Program-made: the position numbers and the translations under genes
Source: Ramazzottius varieornatus
Taxonomy: Eukaryota; Tardigrada; Eutardigrada; Parachela; Ramazzottiidae
Assembly (NCBI GenBank): GCA_001949185.1
Contig: BDGG01000017.1
Coordinates: forward strand, 124,001 to 188,000
Direction of reading: 5' to 3'
Length of the DNA stretch: 64,000 nucleotides
Shown here: positions 35,027-45,876 of the stretch, piece after piece
How positions within the stretch are numbered: position 1 is the first letter of the stretch
How the letters are laid out: every line of letters starts with the position of its first letter
Notes under the pieces: generated by a model
What the model was told of the DNA's origin: nothing
The model's input: only the letters and a program-made list of their open reading frames with translations
The model's database searches: none

Positions 35027-36420
35027 CTGATGTCGCAGATTTTCAGCACCTCCAGCAAGAAAGAAGAATTTCTTCCGCAGAGGCTACCAAAAATGGCTAC
35101 CGATGCTATATCGTTTCTCTTCCCCTATTTTCTTACATTACAGGCACGAACACGATGCCAAAAAAGTGACTGAAGTACCTCGCTAGTATGAGTGGATAAC
35201 CTGATCAAATATTCCGAGGTTCGAAGCCAGGAGAAATTTTTGAGAATCTTCGTCGGGGGAGTAACAAGTAGTAACTTTCGCATCGGATATGTATATATCA
35301 ATAAGAACGTAAAATCGAAGGAAGAAAATTCGAAGGAATGCTGGCATTTATACCCGTGACGGCGAACTCTGCTCCGTCAACCGCGTGCAACTTGTCCAGG
35401 GCGTGGCAAGGTGAGAACGTTCTGCATGACCAGCATCACATCGCGCTGGTGAACCTGGAGAGCGTTGATTCTACCACGCAAAGGCATACACCATCAATAC
35501 TAAAGCTGCGACGAGAGCTCCAGGAGCAATTTTGTACATGAAATGGTCGTCCATCAATGATCGCTTCTGGACGTCGCAGCGGTGTTCCATCCTGTTGTAG
35601 AGCTCCTGGGCATATTCCACCATTTTCGCGCTGACCTGGTCCGCTGTCATGGAGTTCCCGTATCGCTGACTCTTTCGAACGCGCAGCAGGAAACATTTCT
35701 TGCTCGAAATTTATGGTCCGCGCTGTTGTAACCTTGCTTACGAGCTTAGGAATGGCGGAAAATTTGTTGCATCCCATTTGAAGCTTTTTCCACGGAGAAG
35801 GGGCAAAAGTAGGAAAACGTTATTCTGGAGTATGCAAGGGTTGTGGCGGTCGTCTTATCAATTCCCATGTTCGACAAAAATCGTCGAGCACGTCGGCTGG
35901 CCACAAGGAACTTGGAACAGCAGCCTCCGGCCAACATGCACAACCCGAGATCACACAAGCATCGTCCGTATCGCCACCTCGCGACAAACAGCCCGAAAGT
36001 TACGGAAGGACCTGACAGTTCCACCTGCAGTGATTTGTCATCACAACTTGTAACGTCAAACGATGAAGATGACCATGATGGAATAATTCGGATACGGATA
36101 CTGATCTTCCAGGTAGGCACAGAAAGCAGCATTATGGTACAATGAAGAAAGTGCTTCATTTCTCTTGATCAAATTTTGTTGAGCTATTGCGTGCTTGAGA
36201 ATTGGCTGAAGCTGCACTCACGTGTCCACAATTGAAAATCATAATTGATTACGGGATCGTAAGCGCTTATTCCATTGTATAGTTAATTGACGGTGGTGAC
36301 AGTACAGACGAAATAATTTTAGTAATGGAGAGAAATGAAGGCAAAATTGTTGAGCATGTGATTCATTTTATGTGATAAAAGCATGCTGCAAAAAAACCCT
36401 ATTTTTTTGTCGTTTGTGCA

Positions 36421-38490
36421 GATGAAGAATGGGAAACTACCACAAGAGTGGTTGCGCACCCGGCAAAAGTTCCGCTGTGCGTACCTGGTTTTGAAGACAT
36501 GGATCTTCAGCAGGACAACTTCCTAATCACCCGGAACGACGACGCGCAATGGAAACGACGTCGATCAAGTTGACGTGGACGAGGGAAATGGAATAACCAA
36601 CAAGAACTCGCCGGCGAGGCCATATGGAACAGATCATATCAGAAAATACTTTGACGAGCGATGAACTTAAGGCGATGGATACGAACGATAATCAGCAGGT
36701 ATGCAGTAGCATTCGTCACTCCTAAAGTACGGAAGGCGTACAATCTAAAACACAAAAGCCGTAGCTTCAAGTAACGGCATACAGCTGCGCAGAGTTGCTC
36801 GCGGTGTGCGTTGTGCGCAGGTCATCGAATGGTTTCCGAATCCCTTGCTTGTGGTTATATCGATCACCTGCATACAGTGTGAACTAATCACTGCGATTCG
36901 AACACGTATGGGGTAGACAATGCCCCCAAGGAACAGAAAGTGACACTTCCGCCTTCCCTACAATAAGCGCATTCATCCATACCATAGCCATTACAGCCAT
37001 GTGTTCATTTTAGAATCCTGCTTTGGCCATCGATAGACGGTGGGGGGAAGATCGTGTGGAATGCTGAGAAAGAAGATGGCCTGTACAACGACTTTATCAG
37101 CAATTATGCATCATGTGACCTGCGGTGTCACTTGACCATCAGTAAAGAGTTATATCAAGGAAGGCGACGTACAATGAAGGAAATGTCCCCGCATGAAAGA
37201 CGACTATGTCTGGCTTCGATGCTATCTATGTCTCTTCCTGCAGTGTTTGAGAAGGGCTCTCATGCGAATTATTCTTTCAGTGCAGATCGACCGTTATGTC
37301 TTAAAGCTTTCTGCTTTGCAAATGCAGCATCGAACAACTGTCTACCGGTTGGGAACCTCTCAGGAATGGCGGGTTCCGTGTTGTAAAGCCACCAGGCAGT
37401 CGTGGTCGGGCGCTGAAAAAGCCACGATCCCTGCTGACTGCGAGCTTCCTCCTTCAGATAGCCAGTTTATTCGGATTGTCGATGCCAACGCTAGCACGGG
37501 CAGCATCCAGACCACCATCGATCTGTCTACCTTCGGATCCTTCTCCTACGGTCTTGTACGGTCAGTACCTTCAGATGTTCTCGCAGGACGGCGCGGAAAA
37601 GGGTGTCAGCAAGAACACCTTTCTTAAGGTGTGGAAGCAGTTTGTGCCGCACGTGAAAGTCCGAGGTCTGCGCAGCGGCATGTGCAATGACTGCGATCAG
37701 TACTCCAGCCGCATATATCATTGCCGAAAGAAAGGAATCCCCGGTGACGATCTGTTGGCGAAGTGGACAGCACAGAAGCAAAGGGCGGACGACGAGCGAG
37801 CTAAATATGTCAGCCACGTGGAAAGCAGCATCGTAAGCTACAAACAGAATGGTTTCTTGGAGAGCAGCAAGTTTCCAGCGGGCAACAATGCAAAGCGCGT
37901 TATTGCTTTCAACTTCGCGCAGTCCATGGGTCTTCCAAACCATACCGACCAAGCGGGACCTATTTATTTTAAGGTAAGTTCGCTCACTATCGGAACAACT
38001 CAAACGTAATGTTTTCAAAGCTAGCAAGGTACGCAGCTGAGAAGTACGCAGAATTACAGCGAACCCCAGCTGGAACGGGGTTTCAGCTGGGGTTCGAAGT
38101 CGGCGAAGTCTATGGAGACAACGCTGATGTTTCTGTTTACAGGTCCAGCTGAAATTCCACTTGTTCGGCCTGCAAGACCCAGCGCGAAAACACGTCATTT
38201 ACTATCTTGCCGATGAAAGAAACCATCGGACTGGACGGAAAGGAATCTCACGGACCTAACGCGGTGATTTCCATGGTTGATTACTACTTGAAGAAGCATG
38301 AACATAGCGAAAAGATGTTGGTTGTGTATTGCGACAACTGCGGCGGGCAAAACGAGAGCTGGTTTCTGATGACGTATTGGGCCCACCTGACGAAAACCGG
38401 CAGGTATAACGATGTGGAGACGCACTTCGTACCTGTCGGGCACACAAAGTTCGCCCCCGATGCTTTTTTCGGTCGATGCCAGAAGTCACT
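36421..38490 (+). pseudogene. Decayed transposon-type gene with DNCGGQN / GHTKF domain
   Basis: Segments in several frames form one protein-like series: 36421-36571 (DEEWETTTRVVAHPAKVP), 37054-37383 (KAFCFANAASNNCLPVGN, the usual spacing before this family's core), 37540-37973 (GLRSGMCNDCDQYSSRIYHC), an apparent intron 37974-38142 with good GT/AG ends, then VQLKFHLFGLQDPARKHVIYYL and ESHGPNAVISMVDYYL, LVVYCDNCGGQNESW, HFVPVGHTKFAPDAFFG. The last block is the conserved core I associate with DUF7869-type proteins, common in repetitive families. Frameshifts near 37385 and 38206 and a break at about 38490 make it non-functional. An upstream frame ending at a donor (35843-36112) may be its first exon. 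Confidence 0.55.
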
Positions 38491-39218
38491 CCTACTGTTG
38501 ACAAGTTGCTTCGACAAAAATCAGCCTACGTGGTCTTCCAGGATCTGCTTACTGATAGATGTGTGCCTGATAACACCAAACGCAAACAACCCGATGACCC
38601 TAGTACAGGACACTTGGTGATCGTTGACTTGCCCTCCTGGCAAGATGCGTTTTTGACTTTCTCTCTCTATCGGAGCTACTATTACCCCGATATGGCTATA
38701 CCTTTCCTTGCCTATAGTGGCATTATCCGGGGGTTGGCTTCACGAAAGCCTGACGTGCGCTTTTGGTTGGAATATGACCAACGTTTCCGTCAAAAGATGG
38801 CATTACCGGATTCTGATGTAACCGGGTGGTACCACGAGGACCGTGATATCGTTAAGGCCGTTAAAGATAATTTCAAGCCAACTGCTACTACCACCACAGT
38901 TATCAGTACCGTTGCTCGAGGTCCATACTCTGAGTGGATTCGCACCGCTACTTGCCATATATGCAGCGAAAAGGGCCATATCGCAACAACATGCCCCAGC
39001 AAGAAAGAAGGTGTGAATAGATCTAATAGATTTTCTAACATGAAATCTGATGGCTCTAATTCTAACTCTGATGGTAATCGACCTAAAGCTGTGGTCCTGG
39101 CTTGCAGTCGTTTCAACGAACCCGGTGGCTGCGCTGAACCATGTTATCAGAACTATGCCCATAACTGTTCGCAATGCCTCAAACCCGGGCATATCAAGCT
39201 CACCCATCGCTACGCTTA
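38476..39218 (+). CDS. Gag-like protein of a tyrosine-recombinase (DIRS/Ngaro-type) element
   Basis: Open frame of 247 codons. It has the layout seen before the polymerase in DIRS/Ngaro-like or Crypton-like elements: a helical part (WQDAFLTFSLYRSYYYPD, FLAYSGIIRGLA, FWLEYDQRFRQKMALP), a CCHC knuckle (CHICSEKGHIATTCP) and a second cysteine/histidine cluster (CSRFNEPGGC..C......H.CSQC..PGH). It abuts the decayed DNCGGQN gene directly, so its N-terminus may be foreign sequence. It is followed in another frame by 39219-39415. Confidence 0.65.
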
Positions 39219-39798
39219 GTGTTCCATCACCTTCGCTAGCACCCGTTTCTGTTACCACTCATCATTTTACTTCTGTTGAAATTCCTGATAAAGCATACAC
39301 CCCGTTGATACCAGAACGGTTCGCTCATGCCCTGAAGGAATATCCCGAATCCGAATTTGCCGATTATTTCGTCAATGGTCTTATCAACGGTTTTCGCCTG
39401 GGTTATACCGGTCGGCTTTCACCATGGCCTTCTACGGCATGTTACGTGTGTCCGAGTATACCAGTTCGAAGGAGACAAGTTTTGACAAATCAAACCTTGT
39501 CCTGAACGACTTACAAATATCCTGCGATTCGGTCCAAATATGTTTGCGGCGAGATAAAACCCATCGCAAAACCGCACCTCTTGCAATTTATCTAACAAAA
39601 ACTCAAACGGATACTTGTCCCGTACAAGCCCTTCACGCTTATATGCTAGTCAGATCTTCAGCAAGGCATACACCATTATTCATTTCCCATGATGGATGCT
39701 ACCTGACGAGCCGATCGGTGGTGTGGGTGCTGACAGGAGCCTTCTCCTACAATTTTTGCCGGAAATGGTTTAACTCCAACACATGTGCGCCTGATTAA
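39219..39798 (+). pseudogene. Tyrosine recombinase element with deleted middle and truncated end
   Basis: 39219-39415 reads PLIPERFAHALKEYPESEFADYFVNGLINGFRLGYTG, which in such elements lies just before the reverse transcriptase. At about 39416-39424 this stops matching and another frame starts MAFYGMLRVSEYTSSKETSFDKSNL, followed by LRRDKTHRKTAPLAIYL and CPVQALHAYMLVRSS and PLFISHDGCYLTSRSV, the core of a tyrosine recombinase including the first catalytic Arg region (LRVSEY) and a Lys region. The reverse transcriptase and RNase H are missing, and so are the C-terminal H-x-x-R and Tyr. It is therefore an internally deleted, dead copy. Confidence 0.65.
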
Positions 39799-39899
39799 TA
39801 TTCCCCGAGGTTTCATGATTCCGAGCATTTTTGAACATCCCGGGATCTGACCATCGCGCGATACACGTAGCACGTACAGTTACCCAAGATTTCATGATC

Positions 39900-40320
39900 T
39901 CGGGTAGAGGTGTTACGGTGAAAGAAAATATGGATTCTCACCGTTTTTCACCGTTGGATACTAGCGTTTTTCATCGGGGTAAAAAACGGTGAAAACTTTG
40001 TCTTGCTTTTTCGAAGAGCCAGAAACTTCAGTCCATTCAAAATTAACGGATAGCTTGTTCACGGTGCATTATCGACACTAAAACACTTTTGGTCCGACAG
40101 AAACCGGTAAGAACCGGTGCAGGGTTTGATGGGTTTAGTGGGTTGCGGGGGTTTGAGGGGTGAGGGATAACGCTTTGAGAATGACCAGAACGCGAGAGAC
40201 TAGTCTTCTGTTTGTGTTTAGGCTAAGAACTGGCGGTTCCTGCACCCCGGGATTTGGAGACGGTTCAGTGCAACAAATTCAAATTTTGCACCGTTTTTCA
40301 CCGCAGTGAAGAACACTAAC
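39900..40320. repeat. CACCGTTTTTCACCG-bearing repeat, possible element
   Basis: GTGTTACGGTGAAAG near 39908 and TTTTTCACCGCAGTGAAGAACAC near 40290-40315 form a loose inverted pair, with further TCACCGTTTTTCACCG and AAAAAACGGTGAAAAC words inside. Boundaries and target duplication are not resolved. Confidence 0.35.
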
Positions 40321-40857
40321 AGAGAGACTAGAGGAAGTAGAGGAACGCGTACGTACGTCACGCCAGTCTTCCAATGATCAAGTCATTGCCGGACTAGCGA
40401 CCATTAAAGGTCGAGGTCAAAGGGATGAACTTGGATGACCGTTAGCTGCTTGGACAAACCGACAGTTCGGCCTTACCTGACAGATCGAGTCGTTGCTCAT
40501 TAACTACGTATGCAGGTACATGAAGCGCCTGCGTTTGTGGCGTAGGTCCGGCAGGCCCCTAAATACGGCTCACTGCGGAGCAGCTACCGTAAGTAAGTAT
40601 CGAAACACGTGGGCAAACGAACATGGCTCCAGGGTGGGCAAGACACGTGACACATAAAGCACTTCTGAATGAATTCACCAGGTTATCGCGTAAGCAGCTT
40701 GACATCCCGTACTCGATGAGGCTTCTTAGCTTCCTTCCGCCTGCTGCTTTCTCCTTGCCACCTGTGAACGCTCGGATTACCGGTGCACGTTAGCCTTGCA
40801 GTGTGCTGTTGAGTTTGCGCGGTTCCATATCATCGTGCTTCGACGCTGTATAACCTA

Positions 40858-41194
40858 CGAGGTGAACGACATAATTCTAGCATACCGATTTTCGCACCAT
40901 GATTCGGGCAATGCAAAACGTTTGAACATTATCGTCCATGCTTGATTTATCTCATCGTATGCCTGTTATTAGAACATTAGGCTTCTCAACATTGGACAGA
41001 CCCACCACCCTCCCAGGCCAAATCCCCGTCATCCACAACGCTTTGTCGTTCTCAAACCTATTTAAAACTCGAGAAGAGGGATCGGATCACCTCAGGAAAC
41101 AAGAAGCAGTTCATTACGAGCAGCAGAAGCTGAGAAAAAATATGCCCGAATTACGAGTGAAAACCTCCATGCCCTAATTATGTCTTTTACCTCG
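40858..41194. mobile_element. 337-bp MITE-like element, copy 2
   Basis: Same element as 5216-5554: begins CGAGGTGAACGACATAATTC, ends ATTATGTCTTTTACCTCG, flanked by TA at 40856-40857 and 41195-41196. Most of the internal open frame of copy 1 is kept, with both silent and replacement differences. Confidence 0.85.
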
Positions 41195-41424
41195 TAGGAA
41201 TCTTGTCAATTTAACAGTCAAGTAACCGTAATGTAACCGACTCTGCCGGAGCGTGGCCTCTGTGGGTATTGGACCAATGGTGTTGTTCGCCGGAGTGGTA
41301 AGTGCCTCGACCGCTTCCATGTTTTGCTCCTCTACGGTATACACAGCGGTTCCTCTACCCCCTCTAATCTCTCTGACACTAATGTTTGCAGCTGCATTTC
41401 TGGCCATGTTAGGTTAAAACGTGA

Positions 41425-41480
41425 CTGGCTGAAACATTGCGCCACTTGGGAAACCATCCTGAAGAGCTTGTCAGGCGGCG
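41425..41480. repeat. Half-copy of family H repeat in the transposon island
   Basis: GTGACTGGCTGAAACATTGCGCCACTTGGGAAACCATCCTGAAGAGCTTG: right half of one unit only. It is the sole family member I see between 27 and 47 kb. Confidence 0.5.
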
Positions 41481-41639
41481 CCAAGCCGAGCTTCCGACTG
41501 GTATTTCGCCTTCTATACCGCAGTTTTAAAATTCCATCTTTGATCTGGTCGTTTTGGGAAACGGGAAATAGGAACGGAACGGATTTCGGATTCCGTTCCA
41601 GGGAGAAGGTCGGGCGAAATGCGTATCCTTGTTCTATCG

Positions 41640-41935
41640 TGACTTTAGCAGGTACCGTGGTCGGTGCTACAGTGGACGTGGTCGCTGATGGCCGTTCTGA
41701 TCGACATTTTGGTGGACGTGGTGGTGGCAGATAGCGATGAGGTGAACGCGGTGGTAGCGAACACCGGAGAGGTGGACATGGTTATGGTGGACAACAAGGA
41801 AGTATATCCGGACATTCGGAGGAGGATGGCCTTCGCGTGGTCGTCATATCATCGACCCGCCAGGCTAGGCGGCTCGAGTCTCCGCTGGGGTTGCCAGGTT
41901 CGGAAGGCGAACCCAAGTCCACGAAATGAACCCTC
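41640..41935 (+). pseudogene. RGG-rich degenerate coding-like segment
   Basis: One frame reads RYRGRCYSGRGR, later HFGGRGGGR, ERGGSEHRRGGHGYGGQQGS, broken by three stops. This resembles the arginine/glycine box of RNA-binding proteins but no domain is present. A comparable broken RGG stretch lies on the minus strand at about 62640-62380. Simple low-complexity sequence is an equally good reading. Confidence 0.25.
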
Positions 41936-43345
41936 GCGACGGACATCAAGGAGCTAACGATACCGGTATAGCACCCAACCAGAAACACAGAATAGCTCGA
42001 CCGTCAAACCGGTCCGACATGGACCCCGACGAGTGAACACCTGGACGAAGATGGATAAACTCGTCCTCATTTCCCGGTTTAGTAAATTAGTTGCTTGTGT
42101 TATGGCTCTGCGACCTTTCCATCTGGTACCTGTTCTCGAAATGTGGCTTCCATTTGTCGGTCTCCCGAGGGTTTCCTTGAACACTTCCCCTTCACAAGGC
42201 TGGTTTTACTGTATTTTTGTATGTTCACTTATCCTTCGACGATCGAGGAGGCCGTTGACTAGATTGTCGTTTCTCAATAGGTCTAACTATAGCTCATAGT
42301 GTACAAGCTGTTCGCTTCACCTTCGGCTCGCTCGCAGCTTGTCAACGATGTGGAAAAACAGAAACGGGTAGCGCAGAAAAGCGGCAGTGTAAATATTGAA
42401 AAATATGGTCAGTTCGGACAGAGATGATCCCGTAGGCACGCTCTAAACATAGTGGACTCACGAGGGAACGTTCAAGTGCGCAAATTCAAACCATAAAAAA
42501 ACTTCGATGTTGGTTGATTTCAAACCGAAGTTTCTAATCAGATACTGTATAAACTGATGTCCGGAAAATAGAAAGTTTTTCGCGTCGGTTGACGTTCGCG
42601 CTTGAAAACCAATGTCTTGAAACCGTAACCAAGCTCATTAGGATAGCCACTTTTCGGTTAGTGATGTCGGCATATATGAATGTTACATTAAGCTAGAACT
42701 TATTAGATGCTTTAGATGCAAAGAGCATCTAATATATCATATTGATACTTTTTAGATACCTCGATCGAGGTCGGATATTTATTAGTGTCAAATTACATGG
42801 AAGCCAGAGCTGAAGATATCATATTTAAATCAACTCGTAGGGCGCTCCAAATTAGAATTAGTAACCGCGATTTCGGTTTCGGTTTGATTAGAATAACGCT
42901 TGATTTGCGCCATTGAAAGCTCGTGACTGTGCACTGTGCACTTTGCGCTGCTAGGTTCGATCTCAACGCATTATGCACCTGCATGTGAGAGCACATTGAT
43001 GAACGTTCAGGGTAATAGACTGATTGTCACGCTTCGTTTGACTGAACAGTGTAAGAATATGAGTTTCACGATCCACCTACTGTACATAAAACAATGCCAA
43101 TTCCTGAGTGTGACGCTGCCCGCTTCTCCAGGTCCGGTTTTGCGTTTCCAAACGCTCTGTTTGTCGTCTCTTTTTTCACAAAATTATTCATGGAGGACAG
43201 TTCCGTGGCTTCGGTAACACCGAAACAGAGTTAGGACTGAGAAAGAAAGCTACGTTGCTCTGTTCATACACGCATCAGAAATATTATAATATATTACAAT
43301 AAGGACCCGACGAAACAAGTTAATATATTGACATCATATTAGATG
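41936..43345. other. No gene supported; AT-rich repeat in right half
   Basis: 42680-43345 is AT-rich, with GTGATGTCGGCATATATG at the left and ATATATTGACATCATATTAGATG at the right forming a weak inverted pair, and TTAGATGCTTTAGATGCAAAGAGCATCTAA as an internal palindrome. Possibly another non-autonomous element; coding potential not seen. Confidence 0.35.
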
Positions 43346-43353
43346 CTCCCAGG

Positions 43354-43971
43354 TAGAGACCTGGGCCGCAGGTCAAAAAGTACGCTGCATCTGCGCTGCG
43401 TCCTTTTCTGGTACTCGGCAACTACGCTGCGCTGCGTAAATCTGGACCGGAGGGACGGTGCAGCTGCGCTGCACCTTACTGTACGTGCGAGGCAACTGCG
43501 CTGCGGTTTCAATAACAAATTTCCTCCGCTTTCCTGCAGAGAATTGTCAGATAACACGTGATCCTCCTTATAGAGCTCTAATCATTCGGCTAACAAAAGC
43601 AGTTCACAGCAAAGTGCGTTGAAGCTACCTACAGAACTAACTGTGTCAAAGTCCGAAACTTCCGGTCACAGTGACAGCTTAACCACTAAGCCCTTTACGG
43701 TTGGGCGAAGCACTATTTCAAGGAAAGCTTGCGCGACCGGTCGTTGTTTTATGAAGAAGCAGAATACACCTAGCAAACAAGGGTTGTATAACGGCCGCTA
43801 ACCGGGAGATCCTTAGTTTGAAAATTGAAAACTCTCTTTTCGTATCATTTGCAGCTGCACTGCCGTAGCTTGTCAGGCGCTGCATACTGCGCTGCGCTGC
43901 ACACAAAGGTCAAAGTGAATACTGCAACTGCGCTGCCACGCAGCGCAGCTGCGGCCACATCCCGGTCTCTA
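43354..43971. mobile_element. 618-bp hAT-like element with 8-bp target duplication
   Basis: Terminal inverted repeat TAGAGACCTGGG / CCCGGTCTCTA, bounded by the identical 8-bp duplication CTCCCAGG at 43346-43353 and 43972-43979. An 8-bp duplication is the hAT hallmark. The interior holds many GCGCTGC/GCAGCGC words (CTGCGCTGCG repeated in both orientations), which would make both ends highly structured. No transposase. Confidence 0.8.
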
Positions 43972-43979
43972 CTCCCAGG

Positions 43980-45876
43980 TCGTGGCATATTACTATGCAT
44001 ATTAAGATTATGTTAAAAATCCGGCAGCCCGAGGTTATTGACTCAAGAATATATCAAGTCGGAATACCCTTACGCCAACGTCACTATTCTCGGTGTTTCG
44101 TGAAATCTGAGCCGAAAAAGCAGAAAACAGAAACAGTCGACTATTTACTGGAAGTAGTGCTTTCCCGGCTTAGACTTTTAGCGAACCGATCTAGACCGAT
44201 CTAGAACCAGATTTTTAGAAGACCAGATATTCGGTGTGCCAGCTCGAAGTCGGGATACACCCGATCAAACTGTTTCACAAATGCGATCCGAGAAGAATGC
44301 AATTCTCTTCTCGAGATTTCGTTCCAGCTAGGTATTCAATACAGGAATTGCAAAGCTAGCAGAAAAATTCGAGCAGTATGTATGTTTTGTCCAACGGTTA
44401 TTCGGGTACCGCGGAAGTTTTGGAACTCGTTTGTTCGGTCAGGCTGTTTTCGCCAGAGTGTGACACCAAGCTTTCTGGAAACATCTAACCAAAGCCACTC
44501 TCGCAGCGGTTAACTTGGTTAAGGCCATGAAACTATAGTTCTAAAACTTGCATTTAACGCAAATAGCGGGGGAAGCGCTCACTCACCACATGAACCGCGC
44601 TGCATAGGAAAATAGAGGGGAACATGCAGAGAGCCAGTGCGAAGTTAGTAGGGAGCCTTGCTCTCTACTTCCCCTCAGACGATTAGATGGCAACAGTGAC
44701 CATCCCGCAATGTACCGCATTGGATAAAATATTCAAACCATATCGTACGAGAAACTTTTGGCGAAGACAAACGAATAGCCGAAAGAATAGAGTATCGTTC
44801 GATACCAAACACAAGACCAAAGAAATTTGCACTGTACTGTGCAAGCAGTACTGTCGAGTGTCTTTCTGCGGACGCTGTCACTAGACATAGAAGTGCGTTT
44901 GATTGTTTGTTCATTTTATTGCCTTATCAAGGTCGCACAAAGTTAACTCAAAACCCAGACGTAACTACCATACAGGTCAGCATAATGGAACTGAGCAAAT
45001 TTTCGCTAGGCAATGAGTCTCATTATGAAAACATACAGGCGACATAAAGATTTGGAAAAAAAATCAAAATCTGAACTGCAAGATAAAAATCTGAAAAAAC
45101 GACCACGTTAGCAACACCTACAAACCATTTGTGAATTTTGGGCAAAGTTTCAACCAATTCGGATCGAAATTCGGCGAATACCAGAGCGTACAGTGAAAAT
45201 AAATGGATAGCCGTATATTTAAATTAGGATTTGAACCGAATCTTTTCTGCGGCGTCTTTGAAACCCTCGTGAACACCAGTGGTCTCCATCAGCTACTCAA
45301 CTTGTTTCCGAAAGACGAAATCAGCAACCATCATTGGGGAATAGTCAGGACTCTTGCTGGTCGCCGAAGCTTTCCCAAAAATCTTTCTCACCGGATGAGC
45401 TCTGCGCAAATACTTATGAAGGTGCCGCGCGTTAAACGAGTAAGCTTGCTGTGCGCGACAGGTCGTCCGATCCATCGTATCTTTCCGCTGTTTGTCGGCC
45501 ATGTTCGCAGTTTCGACAGCAGGAAAACTCTTGCATCCCAATAATTCCATGCGGTTTTACTGCGGAAGAATACAATCAGATAGCGACTGCCTGTGCTGCG
45601 GATTGCGGATTGCGGAAAGCGGGAAGCGGAATGCGAACCTCCGGTTCGCACCACGTCGTGTGCCATGAATTGTTGGCGAGCCCTTCCGCGTTCCCCGGAA
45701 GTCTAAAAATTATACTGAACCAGAGTGAACAGTGAAGTGTGAACATCAAACATCCCCCCTTTAATCTCGAATTTCCGGTGACCGTGTTCTGATTCCTGTG
45801 CATCCACCCTGCATCACAGTCTGCCTGCATCTAGCGAGTCAGTACTGAAGATTGGACCGAGGTACTCACTGAAGTC
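43980..45876. other. No gene supported upstream of AIMP2
   Basis: Mixed spacer. Frames at 45203-45541 (plus) and 45293-45550 (minus) overlap each other, lack splice context and match no family I know. A purine-rich GATTGCGGATTGCGG direct repeat lies at about 45598-45616. Confidence 0.4.

Noticed and set aside
37527-38198. 223-codon minus frame in the transposon island
   Set aside because: It is antisense to the conserved CNDCDQYSSRIYHC and LKFHLFGLQD segments, which match the plus-strand family order.
45203-45550. Opposed frames of 85-113 codons before AIMP2 considered as a gene
   Set aside because: Both strands are open over the same bases, there are no splice sites in suitable phase and no recognisable motif.
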